Shown piece by piece: positions 1 to 11,800 of a DNA stretch of 64,000 nt. The stretch is from NCBI GenBank assembly GCA_034401795.1, contig CM067365.1, forward strand, positions 13,373,666 through 13,437,665, given 5' to 3'. The position numbers and the translations under genes were made by a program. The stretch's first letter is position 1; each line of letters begins with the position of its first letter. Below the pieces are notes generated by a model that saw nothing but the letters and a program-made list of their open reading frames with translations, was not told the DNA's origin and did not search any database. The DNA is from Chaetoderma sp. LZ-2023a (Eukaryota > Mollusca > Caudofoveata > Chaetodermatida > Chaetodermatidae).

Positions 1-2335
1 CCCCTTGTAGCAGCTGGGAAACGTGGGATAGAGCGGCAATCGACGCTCTCCCACTCTCCTCCGCATCCCGCAGCGCGGCATTTGCCGAACGCAACGCGTT
101 CGAGCACAAGACTCCCGTGTCAGAACGGGAGCCCGGCCGCGCATCTTCGCCCAAAGCCGCGCGATCATCAACGCTCGGCTTTGGCACCACACCGTACCGC
201 TGGTAATCCAGGGGCACGATGCGGCACCGCTTCGCCACCTCGCGAGGGGCCTTCGCGAGACGTCCATTCACCTTAATGGACGCCTCTGCCGCTTCGAACA
301 TGTCCACGACATGCTCAGCAAGCGGCAGAGATGGCATAGCGGTAGCCGCCGGCCTACCAGCTAACCACGGCCTATGGTCACGCTGGCTAGCCGGCAGCTC
401 CACGGGTAGATCTGGCCGAACACTTACCAGCCACTGGCAAGCGTCCGACCAATCCTCCTCCGTGGCTAACTGCGAGCGCTCTACTAGACGAGGGCCTTCG
501 TCTTCCTCCAGAGCACTCGCAGTTGATGTCGACGGCGGGTAAGCTGATACCCCTGGCAAGCCTGGAAAAGCATGCGGGCCCGAGAGAGCAGGCATGCTAA
601 AATCCGCGGCTTGACCAGGAGCAGGCGCCGTGGCAGAGCGCGGGGTAAACACCGCTCTACCACGGGTCTGACCAGCACCAGCCATACCATCGGCAAGCCG
701 AGGTATGCGGTATCCGTGGTCAACAGCACCGCCCGGGGACACCCTCTGGACCGTGAAATCTACTCCTGCGTGAGTAGAACCATGGAACACGTCGCCTGCA
801 TTCCCCGCGAGGGGTGCACAGACGTCGTATTCCATGGCCACGTCCTCAGAAGGCGACCCCAGCAGGAGATCCTCTTCTTCCTGGCCAGAAAGATTAGACT
901 CCGGGTCAGCAAAGAAAGCTAACCCGGACTGGCCAGGAAAGGTGCCATAGGAGGGTTTGGCACCTTCGGCGCGCGGATACCCGGGGTCTGATGAGCAGAC
1001 CGCGGGTCCCAGCAACAACCGTTGTCCACGGCCCCTCGGCGCGGCGCCATGCCTGCTGCCAGGGCCTTGGACTGCCCCCAACAAAGGGGCCACCTCTGAA
1101 TCCACAACCGGACCGGACCTAAAGAGACCGGATTCAGAGGCGGGGATCACCTGCTCGTAAGCAGATGCCGAGGACAACAAAGGAGCTGGCCCAGGGAGCA
1201 TGCCACGAAGCAACTCTGGGACCAGATCCTTTATTGTCCTCTGCATCTCTTGCAACATTTCGGACCTGAAGGCCTCCATATCCACCGCGGATGAGGCCTT
1301 CTTCTTACCCTTCTTACACACTTTCTCCTTCTTCTTCCTCTCTTCCTCCATTACCTTCTCCCTTGCCTGCAATGCGAGAAAATCAGACATTAATTCGCCC
1401 CCCCACAGCTTACATACGTCGCACTTCAGCAACGGTCCACAGGGACTGCAGCTGAAGCACAAGTGCGGGACAAAGCGGCTTTTCAGAAACCTCCCGCAGG
1501 ACGGGCAACCAGGTCTCTGAAACAGGACAAAGGACAGGGACAATGAGCAAGATAGTTAAGGTTAGCAAACTCAAAACCAACTAAAAAGAGAGGACAGGAT
1601 CATCAAGATCAGAAATCAAGAAGAACCAGCCATGGACAAAACGTTAATTGTTAATAAAAAGGCCAAGGCCGATTATGACGTCATCACTCTCGTGACCAAA
1701 TTAATCGATCCGCAACAAGCACCAAGAGCAAGAACGAATTGTATAAGTAAAACGGAACATTTCCGTTGAATTGGCATTTCGAGTACACAACAATCAGATA
1801 TACAGAGATAACTCCTTCCAATTCTAGTATTGGCAAAAAGGGAAATTATCTCCCCTTTTGTTTACATTATAATTAGATACCTGATCCTTGTATAGACAAA
1901 CCATCCAACGTGATGAACCGGAGAACTCCACCATAGTACGCCTCTACATTCTCTCCACCTCAGGGGAAGGAATTGGAGCAAGAGGGCAAAGTGAGAAGAC
2001 CTTTATAACAGGCCTCCAACTCACTGAACATAGATCTTTTGGTTAGATAACCTAACAGTATTAGTAGGAAATGGAACCGTGGTGGAGAGAAAACATATCC
2101 TCTTGTGCCGAAAAGTCCACCAAAGCTTCTATGCGATACCTGTGGACAAAACACAAAGAGAAATGAGACATATGAAGCACCATGTTGTAAAAACCCAACA
2201 TAATCAGGCGCTAATCACGGTAAGCGCGAGTCCCGGAAATACATTAAACCGGGACAAAACACGCTAGCATATCAAAGAATTCACCTGATAAAGCGATCCC
2301 GCTCCTTCTAGAGGCGAATCCTCCCTTTCCGACAT
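1..2335 (-). CDS. Gag-like protein of DIRS element A, two exons, 3' end outside window
   Basis: Coding exons are 2285-2335 (17 codons, ATG at 2335) and 1-1516, with an intron at 1517-2284. The donor reads CAG|gtgaat. The acceptor follows a long pyrimidine tract ending ttcag. The join is in phase 0, and exon 2 stays open for about 505 codons to the window edge. Exon 2 starts with a cysteine array (C at residues 21, 24, 37, 40, 43, 49, 52: CX2C-X12-CX2C-X2C-X5-CX2C), possibly a zinc-binding module. A lysine/glutamate-rich helix and a low-complexity acidic region follow. Gag is expected to package element RNA; that role is inferred from position and from the family. No stop or frameshift is visible, so this is the best preserved transposon gene here. 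Without splicing, the cysteine array would have no upstream ATG in frame. Confidence 0.75.
1517..2284 (-). other. Intron in gag of DIRS element A
   Basis: A 768-nt intron between gag exons 1 and 2. The donor is CAG|gtgaattc and the acceptor is tcctgtttcag|AGACC. The same donor and acceptor positions, reading phase and flanking residues occur in element B (30,846-31,605). Confidence 0.7.
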
Positions 2336-2426
2336 GCTTCCACCAAAAATAAACGTCAAACGTGAGCGAAAAACAAGGCAACGCGCAGAAAAGTATGAAA
2401 ATCACAAAACCGCATGTAACCCTTTG

Positions 2427-2619
2427 CCAATAAATGAGCAAAGAGGAAGTAGTAGTCGGCGCATGCGCGGTGGTGGGGCGAGCATCCGCCGGACTACCTC
2501 TGACTCCCTGCCCAGTAGGGGCACCTAACTGTTTTTAATCTGAGTGTTTTATTGAGTGAAAGCCGATATTTAGCAATATCAAAAGTATTAGGGAGGTAAG
2601 TATACTCTTGATGTGAAAA
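2427..2619 (-). repeat. Terminal repeat of DIRS element A
   Basis: About 190 bp, closely matching 31,758-31,950 (right terminal repeat of element B) and the reverse complement of 24,334-24,549 (left terminal repeat of B). It includes the GC-rich stretch GGCGCATGCGCGGTGGTGGG and the end motif AGGGAGGTAAGTAT. Confidence 0.85.
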
Positions 2620-2810
2620 GTATGTTCTCATGATGTGAAAACATATATGAGTGGCTATTCAAATTACTGACATACTCTACTCATGAATACATATACAGAC
2701 ACACACTACATTACATACATGTACCACTAGCCTCGGGCTAGCCAGCGTTAATTTGAGCCCCTGCAAACATTATAGGCATACACTATTAGTACCGGAGATC
2801 CATGACATAC

Positions 2811-2897
2811 CTTGTCAGCGTACTCCGATGCAATCTGCTGAATCTCAGCGCTCTGTAGACCAACAATTGACCCGATTGTGCTGGCAGTCAGCTTGCC
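2811..2897 (-). CDS. CCDC93: CCDC93 exon j (29 codons)
   Basis: Acceptor gtgtgttag|GGCAAGCTG, donor GACAAG|gtatgtca, phase 0. It encodes [19 protein letters not shown] and ASEYADK, a highly conserved segment before the main coiled coils. Later exons are outside the window. Confidence 0.92.
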
Positions 2898-5800
2898 CTA
2901 ACACACAAAATTACAAACACATGCATTCTACAACATGCAGTAAAATCACGTTCTAACAAACTCAATTTAGTACACATTAAGAAATTCAAACACCATGCTT
3001 TAATTATTAGACAAATATTCTATATCTAACAAACTCCCACAGCAAGCAGCCTTTATCCATCGCTATGAAAATGAAATGTTTAAAACTTGGACAACTATAA
3101 TTACATGTATGCAAGGGATCTACAATTGATGTACATACACAGTTAAAGCTACAATAACAAAGGTACAATCAATGGACCTTTCCAGTTTTAGCTATGCCCC
3201 GTCGATCCCGATCTAAGCTCCACCCACACCTCGTCCGTATTGGTATTGATCGATCGCTGAACACCATGACTATCAGTTTCCAGAAAACTATGCACATACG
3301 CCCAAGGCAGCAACAGTGACCAGTCAAATTAGTTTCAAAATATTCAACAGAATGTTTAGTAAATGGTAAAGAGATACAATTCGTACAACGTGTCAGACTA
3401 TTAAGCATTAAAGACGGACTATATCGAGTCATTCGATTATGACCTAGTTGATTATGACATCATATGAATGAGTGAGGAAATGGATTCATGAATTATTAGA
3501 CTAAGAGCTCCAATGAAAAAGATGTTGGAACTTTGATTGTGAACTGTGAACTCTAAGATTTCAAGTTTTCATTAAGTAAAACTGTACTACAATGTAGTAC
3601 AAAAGAAGCATGTTTACTTGTGAATCGCAACTAGTATGGATAGGTCTGTCTGTACAATCTTTAGACATTGCTGTCGCACAAGACATGTTATAAAATATTT
3701 TTACGCAGTTCACAGTATTTACCGAGAAATTAGTCAAAATACTAGTTTTACTTATGCAGTACATCATAAAGGATATCCACCTTTCAGTGATTGCATGCAC
3801 TGGAGGAATCCAGTTTTAGCTATGGCCTGCCTATCTCTAGCTAAGCTCCACCCACACTTTGCCTGTATTGAACACCCAATCAAATTAGTTTTAAAATATT
3901 CAACAGCATGCTTATTAAATAATATTAGACATACAATTCGTAAAAAAATGTTTAGTTCATAATCAATTAAGTGTTTGTGACTAAGTTATCTATGTCATTC
4001 CTGACGTAATTGATCATGACGTTAGCCTACACGTCATATACATCTAGTTGACTATGACATCATGTTATTGATGGATGAACTGGAATCCTCCATTAATCTC
4101 GAGTTTGGATGAACCATGAAAAGTAGGTCTACTTTTTACACTGCAAGTACAATGCATCCACACACCAAGAGTGGTTCCTGTAGACAAAAAATTCAAAACT
4201 AAAGCCTGGACAAGAATTGATGTTTAGTTAACCATGAAAAATAGGACAGACATGCCTATAAAAATCTATAGACCAAGGTTTGTTACTGTATACAAAAAAT
4301 ATTTAAGGGTACAGGCCGGAAAAGAATGTCCTATGTTCAGTGAACTGTTAAAAGTAGGTCATGCTGACCTAGTGCTTATATATGACACACATTTCGGCTC
4401 TGATGCATCCATATACCAAGTTTATTGACAATATATGAGCAATGATCTGGACACAATAATTGACGGAGAGACAAATACAGTTCAGTCAGTGAACAATGAA
4501 AAGTAGGACACGGTGATGTACTTTTGATATGCAACAAAACATTACCCTACAATGCATCCATACACCAAGTTTGGTCACTGAATACAAACAACTTTTGAAT
4601 CTACAGCCTGGACAAGAATAAGCTGTTATGTTCAGTGAACCATGAAAACACTAATAACAACTGTTTTAACCCCTCTAACAGTGTTTCAAAGCACTCTAAG
4701 TGCTCCTTATCTCAGCTAACCCCTTAAAAGTTCAGATTTTTTAAGAAAATAGAAATCTTTTCGCACTGAATAGCCACTTGGAGGATAAAAGAGAAGACTG
4801 TTGTTCTGCAAGCCAATTCTAGACCACTGCAATGGCAGTTCTTCTGGCTAGATTGACAATTAAAAGGTTAATGGTAGACATTTTTTTACTTAACCAGTGT
4901 CCATATGCAGGGCAAGTGAGTATTTTTTTAGATTTACCACTGGAATGAGTGGCTCGGCTCCCGGTAAATTAAAAAAAATAGTATTCCCATGGCCTGGCCT
5001 GCATATGGACATTCCTCAAGACCACTGCCGGTAGACATGATATGGTTATGTTGACACAAGAGGGGTTAAATGGTTAATGCCCATAGATTAGCCTTGCGAG
5101 CAATGTTGTAAATAATAAGGATGTTAAGCAATAGCGTAACAATCATATAATAAGCAATCAAGTAATTATAAACAAAAATAAAAACTGATCTAAACAATTA
5201 AAATAAAACATGGTACAAAATTATCAAAATGCTATAGGCACTTCACCGACCCACCTTGGAATTTATCTGAAATAAAAATGCAAAAATAAATAATAAATAC
5301 AGTATATAATATTTAGTGGATATTTCATTTTTAACTTAAGTTTATTAAAAACCTGAATTTGTTCATGCATGCCCTACAAGCATGCAATGATGGAATTAGA
5401 TAGATTACAAATGCAGCGATGTCTAACTACAGGTGATAGGGACAGCATTGCTCTCCAGGAGAAAAAGCATTTGAACATACATGTAAATTTGATTCTTAAA
5501 ATATAGCAATTAAATACAAACTCAGAAACCTATAAAGACTCAACCCAATGATGGATTAAATCAGCTCTGTAATTCAGACCCATAGAGTCATTACTCATGA
5601 AGACCATTGCTGAAGACCAGTGTGAGTATTGTAGTCATGTCTGTCTGTTTCTGTCTTTATCTAAAGTTTATTTTTAGAATGGCAGAAGGTGCATGTAGGA
5701 TCACCTAATGTTGTACACCCATTCATATTGTTGCCGAGTTTCAGGTCAAAGGGTCAACAAGTTCATTGACAAAAACAAAGCACAGCTTAGCAACTCCCTC

Positions 5801-8800
5801 GAGTGCAGTTTACTACAAAGATATATTAGAGCAAAATTTGGTATATTTTATAAATCAAAGATGGCCACAAGCAATCAAATTTCTGTAGGTAAAGTTGGAA
5901 GCCCAACAGATTAGGGACCCACCAGGAAATTTTTAATTAAAATCAGATCAACAGTTCTGGAGGCGGGTCTTTTAACCAAGCTGTCAGATTTCTGTATATC
6001 ATCCTATAGTGCTGAACATTGGTCAGGACAATTCAAACTTGGGTGGGAGGTTGACTTTGGGGTCCCGACAATGTACATCGAATTTGGGTTCAAAAGGTCA
6101 AAGAAAATGCAAAGAATGTTTGTTGTGATAACTCAAGTATTACTGACACGATCTTGACAAAGTTTGTGTGACTGGTTGTCCTTGGCATCCTGCAGAACTT
6201 GGGGTCAAGAAGTCAACTACAATGGTGAGCCAAATAGGAATTCTCTAGAATGCTGGTCGTAAAGATTTTCATTTTGCATGACCAACGGTATTCACTGATT
6301 TCGTTTGCTGATTCCTTCTCCACATACATGTTCATGCATGTCAAGTAATGTCAGTTGAATTATGGGGACCATAAATAACCCTTTAACTCTGAAATTTGTT
6401 CAAGAAAATTTAAATTTTCTCATATAGAAACATAGTAAATGTCTGCGTATATGATTGAACAAAATCTCATGGGCTCACCTTTGATATAGTTATCAAAGTA
6501 ATTACCGGCACTGTTAAAGTGAGCCAAAAAGGATTTGAGTTTTTTAAAATTAAAATCGATTTTATTCTCAAGTATCAGCGCACAAAGCTCATATTTTATG
6601 AATTGAAACAAAATAAATATCTGATTTTTTATGTTCTAACGACCATTTATGTTAATGAGCTCTGCTCAAATCAAATTCGGATTCTAACCTGTTCTGATGG
6701 AAATTATATTTGTATTTTTATATCATTCAATAAAGTTTAATACAAAATATTTGCTAAAAGTGTCGGCGAATGATATTCCCATGATTAAACAACAGAATAA
6801 CGCACGCCACAAACAAGATTTTATAAGGAAAGCCTATTCGACACGCAGTAAGTCATTGATTTTTTTGCTACCAGTTTTTGTTCACACATCTCTCAATCTT
6901 ACTGCGCACTATACACGAAAACAATGTTTTTTCAGGCCGATTTTGGTTAAATTTAGGGGTGCGCACTATGCACGATAGCGCAATATACACGGGATTTAAC
7001 GGTATGAGATTAAATTAAATGTGAATTCCTTACCTCCTTGTCTCCCATCATAGACATGCCACTCATCAAAGCAGTGATCCGACGCTGAAGCGTAAAACAG
7101 AAACATCAATTCAACAAGCAAGTCTTACATCTATCAATCCATCTATTCTTAATTTTGTCTATCAAACCGTTGATAGCTGTGACAGTCTTCTATAGTGCAC
7201 CAACATGTATAACGAACCAGGATAGATTGATCTACTCACATTTCTGAGGTCATAATCAAATACGTTGCGTACATGTATTAGCTGATTTCACAATCAGAAT
7301 GACGTCTACAGTACCTCTCAATCATGAAACTCAAAAAGTCTGCCAAGTGAACGAATCGTATCTCTTTGATGGATTTTCAATTTAATAAACATTACCCAGT
7401 CACATTAGTTTCAAATTATTCCACACTTCATCTGTAGTTACTTTAAAAGTTAGATTCTGTGAATTCAGGTTTCAAAGTTGCAATTCCAACATGCATAAAA
7501 TTAAAAGTGAGCAGACATGGCGGAATTTAGCTAGAAAAGGATTTCTTTTGTTCTGACTTATCTTCAATCTACTTCTACAGACGGTTTTCCAATGGCTTTC
7601 AAGAATGGATGGTAAGAAAAGATTTGTGACTTAAAAATATGTACATACATTGTGCCAGTATCAGAATAAAGATTCATTTTCTATACCAAATACTAGACAT
7701 TTTGAGAGTTGAGGTGGTGATGAATGTCTGTTTGCTGCAGCTGAAGGGAGTGGACACCCTTTTCATCACTAATTACTTTTCGTCAACATTGTCCCCAGCA
7801 TTTTGTCCTGCAAGCATCCTAAGCCTGTTTAGGTGCTTTTTCATCTCTAGTGCTGTGGAATTATGCACCAGGTAGTCTTGTACATACTGGCTCCATCCAT
7901 TTAGGTACATGTGGCTTAAATCATTATAAAGTTAACATTGGTAGGCAGTAATGTGCAATTTGTGCAACTTGATACACGTAACATAATCACGAGAAATGTT
8001 GTAGATATCATTCAATATTCATTACATTGTCCAGATACACAGGGACATCTATACAAGTTTTCCAATGGAGACCCATTTCTAGCTATGCCCTGCCCATTTC
8101 TAGCTATGCCCTGCCCATTTCTACCTATGCCCCGCCCATTTCTAGCTAAGCTCCGTGAACCTTTTTACATGTGTTGGAATCACTTTATATACACTTTTTG
8201 AATCATGAATTCTCAGAATCCCAACTTCAAAGTAACTATACAGCAACACGCCCAGTCAGATTAGTTGCAAAATATTCAAGTTAATTTTTTTAAATATAAA
8301 TTTATCAGACAACGAATTCGTACACTTGACAGACATTTCGAGCTTCATGACAGAATTTTAAAATGTCATTATGGGTCTGCATGTCGGGCATCCTCGACAG
8401 TTTTGAAACACTGTTGTCAAACTCATGGTGCATGTCATACACCAGCCCTCATTTGGATCACTATGCAGAGCCTCCGATTCAAAAAAGCATCCGCTTTTGT
8501 TTCTACGAGAATTCTTAATACTTACCAGATGTACTATTATGATAATGTCTATTATCTAGTCTAGCTCAAAATAAACAATTAAAACTCTCCTGGTCCTGCC
8601 CATACTGTGTCCGGGAATACCATAGCCGCAGGTACCGAGTCAATTCCCAATCACAGTCAGATTCGTCTTATGTTTGCCTTGGCAAACTGCGAAAGCAGCT
8701 CAGCCTCACCTCAGCGGGGCGGCTGAGGCAGGGCCATAGTACATCTGGTAAGTATTAAGAATTCTCGTAGAAACAAAAGCGGATGCTTTTTTGATTCTAC

Positions 8801-11800
8801 TTCGAATAATACTTACCAGATGTACTATTATGATAAACTCCGGATTTCGACAGCCAGAAAATGCCGGTGGGAGGTGAGGCTCGAACCAGCACTCAACTAC
8901 CATCCAACAGAGAAGGTTGTGAAGAGACTAGAACCCTGGCATACGCTTGGGTTCTGCTATCTGACTCATAGAGTGCTAAACTTCCATGGTCTAGACCGCG
9001 CTCCCCACCCCCTCTTTTGTCCGCACAAAATTCAGAGGGCTGTCACTGGGGATGCAACACCCACCAGACCCGTGTCAGCCCCAAGCCTCAGCTAGGGCAG
9101 TCCAGTAGAGTGCAAAGAAGCTACTACAACTTCTAACTTTGAAAAAATATCAGTATATCAACTAGATTTTCAAATTGGAATGAGTCTAAAGTCTGGTTGA
9201 TAGGATAAGAATACTCTTGTACCAGACTATTTACCTAAGCAGTCTGGTATTTCGACTGTAAGTAAACATATTTATAGTCACTCAATTAATGTAAACACTC
9301 ACCATTTTGAGTGCTTGATCTTTTCTTGATCATCACAGGAGCTCGGCCCAATCCACGGTCGTACTCAGTCATGTGCATAGCGTTTGGTCAGTGTAGGCGG
9401 AAGACTTTAGTGATGTGTGCGAAGTAGTGGTCGGAAGTGGCTTAGTTTAGATTCGACAGATTGGCGATGGCTAACGGATTAAGTGAGCTGGAGATGTCGC
9501 GAAGGTAGAAATCAGTGAATGACGACTCAGCATGCCATTGTGCTACAGACATCACCTCCTCTAATGAGACACCCTTATAAAGGGCTGATGATGCTGCTAG
9601 TGCTCGGACCTGATGGGCATTCGCATGATCAATCTGCTTTCCTGTAGCGATTTTGTGCGACATCTTAATAGCGTCAACTATCCAACGAGAAATACTATCT
9701 TTCGAGGCACGTAAATGGGGAGCTTTGAGACATAACCAGAGATTTCGGGTCATCTCTCCACTCATTAGTACGTTTCTTATACATTTTAAGACATCTGACA
9801 GGACACCAAACAAGAGTTTGGGTCATGTCTAGTTAAACTTGGCAAATTGATCGGCTGTCCTGGATATTTAAGTGACTGATTCTTTGCCAGGAAACAAAGA
9901 TGTGGAAGTAGTCTTAAACCTTCACCCGTGACGACAAAACTAACTTGTTCGGCAGAAAGCGCATGAATTTCGCTTCTCCTTCTCGCCGACGCTGCTGCAA
10001 CCAAGAAAACTGATTTAATAGTTAACAGTTTAATATCAATAGATCTAATCGGTTCAAAAGGAGCCTGTCCTAAAACCTGTAGAACAAGATATAGATTCCA
10101 AGATGGGATAGGAATTGGCTGTCTAGGTCGCAGATTGCTCATTCCTTTGATAACTTCATTCAAGGTGTCATTCTCCACTCCTCCAATAGTGAGACTGGGA
10201 ATGACTGAAGCTAATGCAGACTTATATGCTGCTAGGGTAGAAGGTACAAGTTTGTCAACTTCGTATAAATGACAGATAAAATCTGCTACGTGTTGAACAG
10301 ATGCAGAAAAGGGATCAATATCTCCTCTCACACCACTGTGCAAATTTGTTGATTCTATAATTATATGTCTTTGTGGTTGAAACTCTTCTGGCGGAAGCAA
10401 CAAACTTCGCTGCTTGCTCAGAAAAGCCACCCTCAATTGCACGCTGCTTGATAACATCCATGCAGTCAATCTGAACATTTCTGGTCTGTCGTGAAGGTAC
10501 AGACCCTTGTTCTGAGAGATTAGATCTCTTGCGTCTGGAAGAGAGATTGGATTGCAGACCAGAAGGTCCAGCAGATCCGTAAACCATGATCGGCCTGGCC
10601 AATACGGGGCGATCAGTAGTACTTGGCACATCCCCTCTCTTATCTTTGCCAGAACTTTCGGGATGAGAATTGTTGGAGGGTACGCATACGCGTACATTCC
10701 CTCCCAACTTATCGCCAGTGCGTCTACTGCTAAGGCTAGCGGGTCCGGGATCGGTGACACATAAGTGACCATCTTTGCGTTTTGATTCATCGCAAACAGG
10801 TCGACATTTGGCTTGCCCCATTGTTTGAATAGAACCTCCGCTACCGATTGGTTGAGCTGCCATTCCGTCGGACGACAAACCGTCCTTCGACTGAGAGCAT
10901 CCGCTAGGATGTTCAATCTTCCTGGAATGTGTGCTGTCCGAAGAATAATATTCCTCTCTTGGCACCACAGCAGAAGGTTCCAAACCATCATACACAACTC
11001 TGGTGATCTCGTCCCGCCCTGGCGGTTCAAATAAGACACCACTGTTGAGTTGTCTGTCCTTATTAGGACAACTTTGTCTTGAATTAGACTCTCGAACTTT
11101 CGAAGTGCAAATACCACCGCTAATAGTTTGAGCACATTGATATGTTTCTGCGCATTGGTCCGATCCCATTCCCCTGACACTGACTGATTGTCCAATACCG
11201 CTCCCCAACCCGTCAACGATGCATCCGTGAAGATGGACATCTGAGGCTGAGGGGGTTGTAAAGGAACACCTCGCAGGAGATTCTGTTCCGATAACCACCA
11301 CTGAAGGTGGAATATCAATGGTTCTTTTACTGGTATCCTCAGAGATAACGAATCCGTTTTCTGAGACCAGAATGACATTAGATACATCTGAATTGGCCTG
11401 CGCCTGAGTGCCGCATATGGAACCACCTCTAAAGATACTAGTAACCCCAGTATCCTGAGAAACTGGCGCGCCATCAGATAGGCTCCTAGAGAAACCGACT
11501 CCAAAACTGCAATCAGGCTTTTGACTATGCTCTCCGCCGGAAAAGCTACGCTGTCCCTGAGATTGAAAAAGATTCCCAGATAAACAAACTCCTGGGATGG
11601 AGTCAGTTCTGATTTCTCTAGATTCACAATCCACCCTAGATCCTTTAATAAGGCTAGGACTACCTGCAGATTGCTGCGCAGAGTGACTGGATTCCCCGCC
11701 TTTAGCAGCCAGTCGTCTATGTACGTGTGAACAGCTATGTTTCTCCTGCGAAGTAAAGAAGTCATGGCGAGAACCACCTTGGTGAAGACCCTCGGAGCTG

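Larger units (their letters stand above)
1..2619 (-). mobile_element. DIRS-like retrotransposon A (5' part, cut by window edge)
   Basis: This is the 5' end of a DIRS-like tyrosine-recombinase retrotransposon transcribed leftward. It contains a terminal repeat at the right end, a short first gag exon, an intron and the open second gag exon, which runs off position 1. The whole segment aligns with 29,320-31,950 of element B in the same order. The right end is set by the sequence GGGAGGTAAGTATACTCTTG, shared with the right end of B. The element lies in the CCDC93 intron that follows the exon at 2,811-2,897, in the sense orientation. RT, recombinase, internal complementary region and left terminal repeat are expected beyond the window. 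Confidence 0.85.
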
